Source: Selenomonadales bacterium (GTDB taxonomy: Bacteria > Bacillota > UBA994). From it: a stretch of 64,000 nucleotides of DNA. The notes under the pieces were generated by a model. That model did not search any database and was not told the origin of the DNA. It saw only the letters and a program-made list of their open reading frames with translations. Location: NCBI GenBank assembly GCA_018335585.1, contig JAGXRZ010000020.1:62001-126000 (forward strand), in the 5' to 3' direction. The position numbers and the translations under genes are program-made. Positions 33,954 through 43,341 of this stretch are shown in pieces (the first letter of the stretch is position 1; the number at the start of each line of letters is the position of its first letter).

Positions 33954-35021
33954 TTATCGGACTAGTGAGGCTGCCAGGCTTCGTACTTCGGCTGTGAGGC
34001 GCTCCGTCGCCTCGGCTAGAGGAATTAGCTCGCAAGCTTTGCCGTCGCGAAACAGCACTGCACCGCCGGGCGCAAGGGCAATGCCTACGTGCGCCTCGCG
34101 CGCTTCGCCGGGTCCGTTCACAGAACAGCCCATCACAGCAACTTTCAATGGCAGGTGACTAAACTCCTCTAGGTTTTTCTCCACGGCCTCGGCAATTTGA
34201 ATCAGCTCGCTTGACGTGCGAGCACAGGTTGGGCAAGACACAACGCGGAGTTGCTTGTCCGCAAGGTCTAGGCTCGCGAGAATCTCTTTGGCGACGCGCA
34301 CTTCCTCCACAGGGTCAGCTGTAAGGGAGACGCGGATCGTATCGCCGATGCCCTGCGACAAAAGCACACCTATGCCTACGGCCGAGCGCACTGCTCCGCA
34401 GAGCAAAGTACCGGCCTCGGTAACACCTACATGCAGCGGAAAATCCGACTGCTCACTAAACAAGACGTTAGCCCGAACAGTAGTATAGACGTCCGAAGAC
34501 TTAAGCGAAAAAATCAGGTTTTCAAAGCCCATGTCCCGTATTTCGCGCTCATGCAGGAGCGCCGCCTCTACCATCGCCTCTGCTGTCGGTCTGCCAAAGC
34601 GCGATAGCACGGCCGCAGGTAACGAACCCGAGTTAACACCGATGCGCAGAGCTGTGCCATAGCGGGAGGCGGCTGAGATGACAGCTCTCACTTCAGTGAC
34701 CCCCCCAATATTGCCGGGGTTAATCCGTACTTCTGCTGCCCCGCGCTCGATTGCTCCTACTGCCAAGCGATAATCAAAGTGAATGTCGGCGATAAGCGGC
34801 ACGTCTGTCTTCGCTACAAGTAACGCAAACGCGGACAGCGCCGCGCTGTCCGGCACTGCCACGCGCACAAGGCGACATCCGGCTGCTGCCAAACGTGAAA
34901 TCTGTGCCGCTGTGGCTCCGACATCGACTGTCGGGGTGTTCGTCATGCTCTGGATGACAATCGGGTAGTCTCCGCCAATCCGGACGTTTCCGACGTTTGC
35001 GACGCGGGTTGCTCTTCTCAT
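33954..35021 (-). CDS. ispG: 4-hydroxy-3-methylbut-2-en-1-yl diphosphate synthase
   Basis: Iron-sulfur enzyme of the MEP isoprenoid pathway that converts MEcPP to HMBPP. The 355-residue protein has a TIM-barrel N-terminal part beginning GGDYPIVIQSMTNT and the C-terminal 4Fe-4S ligands in SCPTCARTS and MGCSVNGPGEA. ATG at 35021 lies 4 nt after the rseP stop with a weak SD. With Dxr two genes upstream and UppS nearby, the cluster links isoprenoid supply to undecaprenyl synthesis. Confidence 0.97.
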   Translation of the reverse strand: MRRATRVANVGNVRIGGDYPIVIQSMTNTPTVDVGATAAQISRLAAAGCRLVRVAVPDSAALSAFALLVAKTDVPLIADIHFDYRLAVGAIERGAAEVRINPGNIGGVTEVRAVISAASRYGTALRIGVNSGSLPAAVLSRFGRPTAEAMVEAALLHEREIRDMGFENLIFSLKSSDVYTTVRANVLFSEQSDFPLHVGVTEAGTLLCGAVRSAVGIGVLLSQGIGDTIRVSLTADPVEEVRVAKEILASLDLADKQLRVVSCPTCARTSSELIQIAEAVEKNLEEFSHLPLKVAVMGCSVNGPGEAREAHVGIALAPGGAVLFRDGKACELIPLAEATERLTAEVRSLAASLVR

Positions 35022-35025
35022 GCTC

Positions 35026-36051
35026 TTAGAAGATGTCTAATCGGCGCAAGTCGCCAAAAGTCACAAGTACAATTAAGACCATGAGCAACACAAAGCCTAT
35101 CAAGTGAATCATGTTTTCTTTCTCGGGGTCGACAGGCTTGCCGCGCAAACGTTCCAGCGCCAAAAATACCAGCTTACTGCCGTCTAACGCGGGAATCGGC
35201 AGTAAATTAAACAGGCCTAGTTGGATGCTAATTATCGCTGCGAAGGACAGCAAATTAGCTATGCCGGTGCGGGCTACTTCACCTACCATGACGACCATGC
35301 CGATAGGACCGGCTCCCTCTGCCGGCAACCTGCCCGTGAGCATGCGTCCAATCACGGAGAGGATTTCCGCTGTTAAGCCGGCCATCTCCCGTACGCCTAG
35401 GAAAACTGCGGTAAGAGGGTCGAAGCGCTCGTTCTTTGGCGAGACACCGACTAGGAGGCGATTAGTCGCCTCGTCTCTTTGGGGAGTGACAAGTACAGAC
35501 ATCTCCTGCTCTCCCCTGCGCAATACAAACACTAAGGGCTGCCCTGCGCTCTCGGTGATAGCGCGCTGCAGGTCAGGCCAAGTAGCGATAGCCGCATCAC
35601 CAATCCGCAGTATCCTATCCCCCGGCTGCAGCCCCGCCTGTGCCGCAGGCCACCCTTCATTTACAGATCCTAAAACAGGCTGATTTGAGGGGACACCCAC
35701 GAACATAAAGATCGAGGCGAAAATAAGGGCAGCCAAGAGAAAGTTCATGAAGGAACCGCCGGCGACAAAAATCATGCGCTGCAACACCGTCTTCTTGTCG
35801 TAACGGCGTGTTTCAGGTATGGCTGCGCCTACCGCACTCGCTTCCTCGCCTGCTACGCGCAGAAAACCCCCTACGGGCAATACGCGAAGTGAGTACTTGG
35901 TTTCCCCGCGTTGCACAGATATGAGGGCCGGCCCCATGCCAAGCGCAAACTCCTGTACGTACATGTTCGCCGCCTTAGCCGCCAAGAAGTGGCCAAGCTC
36001 ATGGAAGAACACTAGCACCCCGATAATTACGACAGCAAGGAGAATCACCAA
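35026..36051 (-). CDS. rseP: site-2 intramembrane metalloprotease RseP/RasP
   Basis: Intramembrane zinc protease that cleaves anti-sigma factors and leftover signal peptides. The 341-residue protein has FFHELGHFLAAK in the first helix (His17, Glu18, His21), a PDZ domain around residues 130-195 (AAQAGLQPGDRILRIG), and the C-terminal LLPIPALDGSKL motif giving the third metal ligand. Four transmembrane helices are visible. It starts at TTG 36051, or the GTG immediately after, adjacent to the dxr stop. The dxr-rseP pair is conserved in Bacillota. Confidence 0.95.
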   Translation of the reverse strand: MVILLAVVIIGVLVFFHELGHFLAAKAANMYVQEFALGMGPALISVQRGETKYSLRVLPVGGFLRVAGEEASAVGAAIPETRRYDKKTVLQRMIFVAGGSFMNFLLAALIFASIFMFVGVPSNQPVLGSVNEGWPAAQAGLQPGDRILRIGDAAIATWPDLQRAITESAGQPLVFVLRRGEQEMSVLVTPQRDEATNRLLVGVSPKNERFDPLTAVFLGVREMAGLTAEILSVIGRMLTGRLPAEGAGPIGMVVMVGEVARTGIANLLSFAAIISIQLGLFNLLPIPALDGSKLVFLALERLRGKPVDPEKENMIHLIGFVLLMVLIVLVTFGDLRRLDIF

Positions 36052-37215
36052 CTAGCACACCGCTTTCTGTCTAATAATCGCTTGAGCTCGACTGCGCGCC
36101 CATGTGTCGATGGCCAAGACATCTAGAATACTCGCCGGGGGCAAGGGCAGGTCGGCGGACAAAACTTCTTCCACGATTGCCTCTATGGCCAGAAAAGGCA
36201 GCCGTCCCTCCAGGAAGGCCAAAACTGCCAGCTCATTGCTAGCGTTAAGAGCAATGGGGTACGATCCTCCCACCTTACCTGCCTCTATCGCTAATCCCAG
36301 ACAACGAAAAGCTTCTAGATCGGGAGGAAGGAAGGACCATGTGGTGCCATGCCAGTTGTTCACTACGTACTCCCCAGGCCACCTTTCCGGATACGACAGG
36401 GCAAGTTGAATGGGAATGCGCATATCAGGGCGACTGCACTGAGCTAACTGAGAACCATCAACGTACTCCACTAGCGAGTGCACTATACTTTCCGGGTGCA
36501 CCAAGGTCTCAATGCGCTCATACGGCATACCAAACAAGTGATGCGCCTCAATAATCTCTAAGCCCTTGTTCATCAGCGTAGCCGAGTCTACGGTAATCTT
36601 TCGCCCCATGCGCCAAGTGGGGTGTTGCAGCGCGTCATCTGCAGTAATCGCAGCAAGTTCGGAGCGCGACTTGCCAAGAAACGGTCCCCCAGAGGCTGTG
36701 AGAATAAGCCTCTTCACATCGGCCACCTGCCACCCCAGGAGCGCTTGCCAAATGGCCGAGTGCTCGCTGTCTACAGGGATGAGCTCCCCTCCGCTTCTCG
36801 TCACCGCCTCCATCAGCAAACGTCCGGACGCCACCAGAGCTTCCTTGTTGGCCAGTGCGAGACGGACGCCCTTCTCTGCTGCCGCAAACACTGCAGGGAG
36901 TCCTGCCATGCCACTTGTCGCGGCTACCACCACGTCCGCCGGGGCTGCGCGCACGAGGTCTACGGCGGCCGACTCGCCGGCAAAAACCGTCAGCCTAGAA
37001 TACGCCAAACGAAGGGCTGTCGCTTTCTCTGTGTCGCGTATGGCCACAAAAGCCGGACGAAACTCCTCTACTTGTGCCATCAATAGCTCTATATTGCTGC
37101 CAGCCCCGAGGCCGACCACCTGCAGTCTATGTGGATTACGCCGTATAACGTCAAGACAGCCTGTGCCTATCGACCCCGTAGCGCCAAGGACTACTACTTG
37201 CTTGGCCTTTGTCAT
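36052..37215 (-). CDS. dxr: 1-deoxy-D-xylulose 5-phosphate reductoisomerase
   Basis: Second enzyme of the MEP pathway, NADPH-dependent. The 387-residue protein has the Rossmann start VVVLGATGSIGTGCLDVI, NKEALVASGRLLME, PVDSEHSAIWQAL and the flexible-loop region TASGGPFLGKS, all typical. The ORF opens at 37239, but ATG at 37215 overlaps the cdsA stop as ATGA and gives the family N-terminus; the SD is weak, consistent with coupling. The length is standard. Confidence 0.96.
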   Translation of the reverse strand: MTKAKQVVVLGATGSIGTGCLDVIRRNPHRLQVVGLGAGSNIELLMAQVEEFRPAFVAIRDTEKATALRLAYSRLTVFAGESAAVDLVRAAPADVVVAATSGMAGLPAVFAAAEKGVRLALANKEALVASGRLLMEAVTRSGGELIPVDSEHSAIWQALLGWQVADVKRLILTASGGPFLGKSRSELAAITADDALQHPTWRMGRKITVDSATLMNKGLEIIEAHHLFGMPYERIETLVHPESIVHSLVEYVDGSQLAQCSRPDMRIPIQLALSYPERWPGEYVVNNWHGTTWSFLPPDLEAFRCLGLAIEAGKVGGSYPIALNASNELAVLAFLEGRLPFLAIEAIVEEVLSADLPLPPASILDVLAIDTWARSRAQAIIRQKAVC

Positions 37216-37988
37216 GGCATTATCGCCATCCACACCCAATACACGGCGGTAGCAGCGAACATCAAGGAGTCAAACCTGTCAAGCACGCCGCCATGACCGG
37301 GGAGCAAAGTGCCAGAGTCTTTCACGCCCACATAGCGCTTTAGCGCCGACTCCGCTAAGTCACCTAGTTGGCCCACAAAACCGACCAGTATACCCATCAT
37401 TATGGCGCCTAACAGAGTGAGACGCAAGTGGCTGTGCATTAACACAAAAACTAAGACGCTGCCGAGTAGACCCCCCACCGCCCCTTCAACGCTCTTCTTG
37501 GGCGAGACATCTCGCCAAGGACGCACTCGGCCGAAGCGCACCCCGATTAGATAGGCAAAGGAGTCATAGGCCCAGACGCCGACGACAGCCGCAATGGCCC
37601 ACAGGGCGCCGGCCTCCGCGCGCAGGAAGAGCAAGTTCCCAAAGAGAATGGTAGGGTAAAGTGCGGCAAGCAAACTTGCGCCTACCTCGGCGAGACTAAA
37701 GCCGGGGAACGTAAGCAACTGACGCGCCAAGAGCACGGAGCACAGCGCGACAACCAGCTGTAACGCTAATTGAACTGCACCTATATGCGCCGCCCACAAA
37801 TACAGTATGGGAAACCAATAGACTAAAGAACTAGTGGTAATGTTCTTCGCCCGCAGGAGATTCTGCATCTCCATCACCGCTAGTACAGCAAGTACCATCG
37901 TGAGGAGCGTCATGGGCAGAGCACCTTCATAGATTGCCACAAGGATTATAGGAAGACCGACTAGTCCGGTAAGAATCCGCGTAAGCAC
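37212..37988 (-). CDS. cdsA: phosphatidate cytidylyltransferase
   Basis: Makes CDP-diacylglycerol from phosphatidate and CTP, the precursor used by PgsA. The 258-residue protein has about eight membrane helices and the CDP-tase signature VKDSGTLLPGHGGVLDRFDS near the C-terminus. A longer ORF reaches 38075 inside uppS, but GGGGGG is 5 nt from GTG at 37988 and the protein then begins LTRILTGLVGLPI, the usual family start. The uppS-cdsA-dxr order is conserved. Confidence 0.95.
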   Translation of the reverse strand: MLTRILTGLVGLPIILVAIYEGALPMTLLTMVLAVLAVMEMQNLLRAKNITTSSLVYWFPILYLWAAHIGAVQLALQLVVALCSVLLARQLLTFPGFSLAEVGASLLAALYPTILFGNLLFLRAEAGALWAIAAVVGVWAYDSFAYLIGVRFGRVRPWRDVSPKKSVEGAVGGLLGSVLVFVLMHSHLRLTLLGAIMMGILVGFVGQLGDLAESALKRYVGVKDSGTLLPGHGGVLDRFDSLMFAATAVYWVWMAIMP

Positions 37989-38004
37989 AAGCGCCCCCCT
38001 ATCG

Positions 38005-38682
38005 CTATAGTCCTCCCCGCCTGATGCTGCGACCTTGATACTCCAAAATGACTTCCCGAAGATCGCTGCCATCAAAGTCTGGCCATAGCTTTTCCACGAA
38101 AAACAACTCGGTGTATGCTAACTGCCAAAGGAGGAAGTTGCTGATGCGCTTCTCCCCGCCGGGGCGGATAAGCAGGTCTGGGTCGGGCAGACCATCTGTA
38201 TACAGGCAAGCCGAGAAGTCTGCCTCTGTGCCGGTACGTGCGTGTCGCTCTGCGAACAAACGCGCCGCTCGCATAATCTCCGCCCGGGCACCGTAGTTAA
38301 GGGCGAGGTTTACGGTAAGCCCCGACGCTGTGCGCGTCGCAGCTACCGCCTCCTCCACAGCTTGGCGCGTCCCGAGCGGCAAGGCTTTAATGTCTCCTAG
38401 TATTTTTATGCGCACGTTTGCTTCCTGTAGCGCAGGGCGCTCCTTGCGCCAGAACTCACCCGGCAAACTCATAATGAACTCCACTTCACCGGGCGGACGC
38501 TTCCAATTCTCAGTTGAGAAAGCATATAACGTAAGAAACTTGATGCCGAGCCGCGCTGCTTCTTGTATAACCTTGCGAGCGCTCTCTAAGCCTGCGCGGT
38601 GACCGGCTGAGCGCGGTAGGCCGCGGCGCTCAGCCCAACGGCCGTTGCCGTCCATAATAATGGCGACATGTGTCGGGCTCAT
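38005..38682 (-). CDS. uppS: undecaprenyl diphosphate synthase
   Basis: cis-Prenyltransferase that builds the C55 carrier lipid from farnesyl diphosphate and isopentenyl diphosphate. The 225-residue protein has HVAIIMDGNGRWAERRG at the N-terminus with the catalytic Asp, the TLYAFSTENWKRP motif and the C-terminal RPGGEKRISNFLLWQLAYTE. An ATG at 38688 directly abuts AGGAGG, so the second ATG at 38682, with 6 nt spacing, is the likely start. It follows frr. Confidence 0.97.
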   Translation of the reverse strand: MSPTHVAIIMDGNGRWAERRGLPRSAGHRAGLESARKVIQEAARLGIKFLTLYAFSTENWKRPPGEVEFIMSLPGEFWRKERPALQEANVRIKILGDIKALPLGTRQAVEEAVAATRTASGLTVNLALNYGARAEIMRAARLFAERHARTGTEADFSACLYTDGLPDPDLLIRPGGEKRISNFLLWQLAYTELFFVEKLWPDFDGSDLREVILEYQGRSIRRGGL

Positions 38683-38704
38683 CGTCATCCTCCTGTAGCA
38701 TAAT

Positions 38705-38722
38705 CCCCCCGTCTCTGGGGGG
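38705..38722 (-). repeat. GC-rich hairpin between frr and uppS
   Basis: A 6-bp C/G stem (CCCCCC / GGGGGG) with a 6-nt loop just after the frr stop. No T-tract follows on the minus strand, so I do not call it a terminator. It could be an mRNA-stability or pausing element. Confidence 0.4.
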
Positions 38723-38728
38723 AGTGCC

Positions 38729-40022
<1,294 letters not shown>

Positions 40023-40024
40023 TC

Positions 40025-40051
40025 AAAAAGGGGAACACTCCCGTGTTCCCC
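40025..40051 (-). terminator. intrinsic terminator after rpsB-tsf
   Basis: Perfect 9-bp stem GGGGAACAC / GTGTTCCCC with a 4-nt loop, followed on the minus strand by TTTTTG. It lies 8 nt below the tsf stop and 18 nt before the pyrH start. With no promoter space before pyrH, part of the transcription must read through. Confidence 0.9.
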
Positions 40052-40058
40052 CTCTTTG

Positions 40059-40685
40059 TTACTCCTCGGTAGTGCGCTTGGGTAACCCTTCACCCATTTG
40101 ATAGCGGACAAACCGGCGGACTGTGATGTTTTCGCCTGTGGTGGCAACTCTAGATTGAATGTGCTCTTTCACGGTGACGTCGCCCTCACGAATAAAGGGC
40201 TGTTCCATCAGGCACACATCGGCGAAGAACTTCTCTAGGCGTCCCTCTACCATCTTGTCGATAATCTTTTCCGGCTTGCCTTCATTAATGGCCTGCGCCC
40301 GTAATATGTCTTTTTCGTGCTGAATGATGTGTGCCGGAACCTCTTCGCGCACGATATACTGCGGATTAGCTGCCGCAATTTGCATCGCGATGTCGCGGCA
40401 CAGGGCGCGAAACTCGTTGGTTTTCGCGACAAAGTCCGTCTCGCAGTTCATTTCCACCAAGACGCCTATGCGACCGTTGCCATGGATGTAAGACTCAACT
40501 ACACCCTCGCTAGTGATACGCCCGGCCTTCTTATTGGCGGCTGCAAGCCCTTTCTCACGCAAAAACTCAACTGCTTTCTCCATATCGCCGTTAGTTTCAT
40601 TTAGTGCCTTCTTGCAGTCCATCATGCCGGCGCCTGTCCGCTCACGCAAGTCTTTTACGAGACTAGCTTCAATCTTGGCCATCAT
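40059..40685 (-). CDS. tsf: elongation factor Ts
   Basis: Nucleotide exchange factor for EF-Tu. The 208-residue protein has the UBA-like N-terminal domain ([20 protein letters not shown]), the [10 protein letters not shown] exchange motif and a single core subdomain. This is the short form (about 200 residues) found in many Clostridia rather than the roughly 290-residue form. The start is the first or second of two ATG codons (40685 or 40682) after GGGAGG. It is followed by a strong terminator. Confidence 0.97.
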   Translation of the reverse strand: MMAKIEASLVKDLRERTGAGMMDCKKALNETNGDMEKAVEFLREKGLAAANKKAGRITSEGVVESYIHGNGRIGVLVEMNCETDFVAKTNEFRALCRDIAMQIAAANPQYIVREEVPAHIIQHEKDILRAQAINEGKPEKIIDKMVEGRLEKFFADVCLMEQPFIREGDVTVKEHIQSRVATTGENITVRRFVRYQMGEGLPKRTTEE

Positions 40686-40721
40686 GCATACCTCCCTCGT
40701 TTCGCATCTTTACTCCTACGA

Positions 40722-41420
40722 CTACTCTGCTAACTGCTCACCTTGTCTAGCTTCGAGGACAGCATCGGCCATCGTCGCAGTTAACAACTTGACTGCGCGG
40801 ATGGCATCGTCATTCCCCGGAATGATGTAATCAACTTCGTCCGGATCACAGTTAGTGTCAACAATAGCCACGATGGGGATGCGAAGTCTGCGCGCCTCGG
40901 CAATGGCGTTCCGCTCCTTACGGGGGTCGATGACGAAAAGCGCTCCGGGAAGCTGACGCATGTCGCGTATACCGCCAAGAAACTTTTCTAGCCTCTCCAT
41001 TTCCTTGCGCAAAGTGATAACTTCCTTTTTGGGAAGAACATCGAAAGTTCCGTCTGCCTCCATGCGTTCGAGGTCATGCAGGCGCTTGATGCGCTTTTCG
41101 ATTGTCTGGAAATTTGTCAAGGTGCCGCCGAGCCAACGCTGGTTGACATAGAACATGCCGCAGCGGCGAGCTTCCTCGACGACTGCCTCCTGCGCTTGCT
41201 TTTTGGTACCGACAAACATGATGGTTTCTCCATTTGCCACGACGCTCTTCACGAACGCGTAAGCCTCATCTAATTTGCGCACGGTCTTTTGCAGGTCGAT
41301 GATGTAGATACCGTTGCGCTCCATAAAGATGAATGGAGCCATCTTGGGGTTCCAGCGGCGCGTTTGGTGACCAAAATGCACGCCCGCTTCGAGTAGTTGC
41401 TTCATGCTGATTACTGCCAT
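40722..41420 (-). CDS. rpsB: 30S ribosomal protein S2
   Basis: Small-subunit protein of 232 residues with [20 protein letters not shown] at the N-terminus, [13 protein letters not shown] and [13 protein letters not shown]. The ORF extends upstream through the leader to 41564, but AAGGAGGTGA is 6 nt from ATG at 41420 and the family start matches. It is the first gene of the rpsB-tsf unit, with its own promoter and a leader of about 100 nt. Confidence 0.98.
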   Translation of the reverse strand: MAVISMKQLLEAGVHFGHQTRRWNPKMAPFIFMERNGIYIIDLQKTVRKLDEAYAFVKSVVANGETIMFVGTKKQAQEAVVEEARRCGMFYVNQRWLGGTLTNFQTIEKRIKRLHDLERMEADGTFDVLPKKEVITLRKEMERLEKFLGGIRDMRQLPGALFVIDPRKERNAIAEARRLRIPIVAIVDTNCDPDEVDYIIPGNDDAIRAVKLLTATMADAVLEARQGEQLAE

Positions 41421-41525
41421 GAGACTCACCTCCTTAGGTTTTTCCTCCGCGCCTTCTACTGTGCCTAAACCGCGCCTTAGCACGGCACCACTAGCACATC
41501 CGGCCGCGTGTGTAATAAAACACCG
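41421..41525 (-). promoter_or_regulatory. rpsB 5' leader
   Basis: The roughly 105-nt untranslated leader between the predicted start point and the rpsB ATG. It can fold small stems: GTGT/ACAC around a 6-nt loop, and GTGCC paired with GGCAC enclosing an 18-nt loop. S2 represses its own operon through the rpsB leader in some bacteria. I see no exact match to a known structure, so the regulatory role is only suggested by length and position. Confidence 0.35.
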
Positions 41526-41531
41526 ACGCTC

Positions 41532-41560
41532 AGTATAGCATACCCCTACGCTTTGGGCAA
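41532..41560 (-). promoter_or_regulatory. rpsB-tsf SigA promoter with extended -10
   Basis: A -35 TTGCCC (41555-41560), 17 bp, then an extended -10 TGC-TATACT (the hexamer at 41532-41537). It faces rpsB and lies between codY and rpsB. The layout matches the rpsO and rimP promoters. Confidence 0.8.
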
Positions 41561-41581
41561 GCAAATTCGGAGAGGTGCGGG

Positions 41582-41603
41582 GGCTCCTGGCTCCTGGGCT
41601 GGG
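41582..41603 (-). repeat. heptanucleotide repeat (GGCTCCT on the + strand) after codY
   Basis: Two exact tandem GGCTCCT units (41582-41595) followed by a degenerate GGGCTGG lie directly below the codY stop. The same 7-bp unit recurs at 47863-47890. No gene or terminator explains it. Confidence 0.55.
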
Positions 41604-42374
41604 TTAGTCATTCTTGGCTAGTTCTTCGAGCAGCTTGTTGTTAAGCACCTTAATATACGTGCCCTTCATGCCTAGCGAGCGCGATTCAATGACCCCCGCG
41701 CTCTCTAACTTGCGTAAGGCATTTACAATTACCGAACGGGTAATGCCGGCTTGGTCCGCGATTTTACTTGCCACCAATAAGCCTTCATTCTCGGCACCTA
41801 ACTCACGCATAATGTGCTCTACGGCTTCGAGTTCTGAATAGGACAGCGCGTCTACAGCCATCTCGACGATAGCCCGCTGGCGCGACTCCTGGCTTGCGGC
41901 TTCTTGACGCGCCCTTAGAATCTCCATGGCCAAAATAGTAGCGCCAAACTCGGCTAATGCCACGTCATCGTCATTTAAGGGGTCATCAAAGCGGGCAATC
42001 AGCATCGTGCCGAGCCTTTCACCCCTGCCAACGACAGGGATTATAGTGGTCAGCTTACGGGTGTGTTCACACTCGGAGTCGTCAAACACGCAGTTCTCCG
42101 TTTCCCTGCAGTTTATATTGCTTTCGGCAATCGCTAGGATTTTGTCATTGTAATCGGCAGGGAAACGTCCGGACCTTACATGCCGCTTAAGCAAATCACA
42201 CTCGTAGTCATCGATCAGAGCTACGCCAAGGAGCTTGCCGCGCGTGTTGAGAATGTACGTGTTGGCCCGAAAAACTTGCCCGAACAACTGCGCTAAGTCA
42301 CTAAACCTTACCGCGTCTCCGGCGCCCTGTTGAAGAACTTTGTTCAGCCTGCGCGTCTTTTCCAATAAACCCAT
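41604..42374 (-). CDS. codY: GTP- and branched-chain-amino-acid-sensing repressor CodY
   Basis: Global nutritional regulator of Bacillota. The 256-residue protein has an N-terminal GAF-like sensor (about 1-155) and a C-terminal winged helix-turn-helix with ASKIADQAGITRSVIVNALRK, the conserved DNA-recognition segment. ATG at 42374 has AGGAGG 7 nt upstream. It normally follows hslV-hslU; here it directly follows xerC. I saw no good CodY box (AATTTTCWGAAAATT) in its own upstream gap. Confidence 0.97.
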   Translation of the reverse strand: MGLLEKTRRLNKVLQQGAGDAVRFSDLAQLFGQVFRANTYILNTRGKLLGVALIDDYECDLLKRHVRSGRFPADYNDKILAIAESNINCRETENCVFDDSECEHTRKLTTIIPVVGRGERLGTMLIARFDDPLNDDDVALAEFGATILAMEILRARQEAASQESRQRAIVEMAVDALSYSELEAVEHIMRELGAENEGLLVASKIADQAGITRSVIVNALRKLESAGVIESRSLGMKGTYIKVLNNKLLEELAKND

Positions 42375-42435
42375 GCTCTCTCCTCCTAAAATACCACTTG
42401 ATTTCGTAACTTGTCCCGCTCAGGACACGCGAGCC

Positions 42436-43320
42436 TCAAGCACGCGGATGGGCCTTGTTGTACACTGCTTTGATTCTCTCCTTCGATACATGAGTGTAGA
42501 CTTGTGTAGTAGATATAGAGGTGTGCCCTAGCAACTCCTGCACAGCGCGTAGATCTGCGCCGTTATCCAGTAGGTGAGTGGCAAAACTATGGCGTAACGC
42601 GTGCGGTGTAACCCCTGTAAACTCCCCTCGCTGCACGTACTTGTCCACGATGCGTCCAAGACTCCGCCTGCTTAAAGGAGTCCCCCGATAGTTGACAAAC
42701 ACATGTCTTACACTGCGGTCCCCCACGAGCTTAGCGCGCAGATTGTTAAGATAGGTGCGCAAATGTTCTGCGGCTACCTTCCCAAAGGGGACGATGCGCT
42801 CTTTGGCACCCTTACCCATCACCCTGAGCGTGTAAGCACCCCAATCAATATCGGAGAGCTTAAGCGCCGCAATCTCGCTGGCACGACACCCCGTGGCGTA
42901 GAGTAGTTCGAGAAGCGCCCGATCCCGCAGCGCAAGGTTTTCTCCTTGAGCTAAGTCAAGCAGTTTGTCGACGTCGTCCTCGTACAGCACCGTCGGCAAC
43001 GCGCGCCTCTGCCTAGGCAAATCTATCGCTGCCGCGACGTTGGTGATGCCTACTTCAGTCTGTACGAGAAAACTAAAGAACGAACGCAAGCAGGAGATTT
43101 TTCGTGCCAAAGAGCTCTTGGCATAGCCGCGCTTGGCTAGGTGCGCAATGAACCTGCGCACGTCGCCGGGAGCTAAAGCCGAGATGGATCTATCCCCGAT
43201 GTACTCTCTAAACTGGCGGAGATCTAAGGAGTAGCTGGCCAGCGTCTTGTCGCTGCAACCCCTCTCGACACGGAGGCTCAGCAAATATCGGTCAATATGG
43301 TCGTCCACCCGCATCACCAC
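42436..43320 (-). CDS. xerC: tyrosine recombinase XerC
   Basis: Site-specific recombinase for chromosome dimer resolution (294 residues). It has the SAM-like N-terminal domain (ERGCSDKTLASYSLDL) and the catalytic domain with Arg in YATGCRASEIAAL, HALRHSFATHLLDNG, and the Tyr nucleophile in TSISTTQVYTHVS. Context (topA-trmFO-xerC-codY) supports XerC/CodV rather than XerD or a phage integrase. The start is uncertain among GTG 43320, ATG 43314 and GTG 43308, all with weak SDs. Confidence 0.93.
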   Translation of the reverse strand: MVMRVDDHIDRYLLSLRVERGCSDKTLASYSLDLRQFREYIGDRSISALAPGDVRRFIAHLAKRGYAKSSLARKISCLRSFFSFLVQTEVGITNVAAAIDLPRQRRALPTVLYEDDVDKLLDLAQGENLALRDRALLELLYATGCRASEIAALKLSDIDWGAYTLRVMGKGAKERIVPFGKVAAEHLRTYLNNLRAKLVGDRSVRHVFVNYRGTPLSRRSLGRIVDKYVQRGEFTGVTPHALRHSFATHLLDNGADLRAVQELLGHTSISTTQVYTHVSKERIKAVYNKAHPRA

Positions 43321-43341
43321 CCAAATCTTATCATGCCTGCA

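Noticed and set aside
36566-37252. 228-codon + strand frame opposite dxr
   Set aside because: Low-complexity Ser/Ala/Thr composition, no SD, fully antisense to dxr.
42375-42435. CodY box in front of codY
   Set aside because: No sequence close to AATTTTCWGAAAATT is present; the gap holds only the SD and a weak TGTCC/GGGACA stem.
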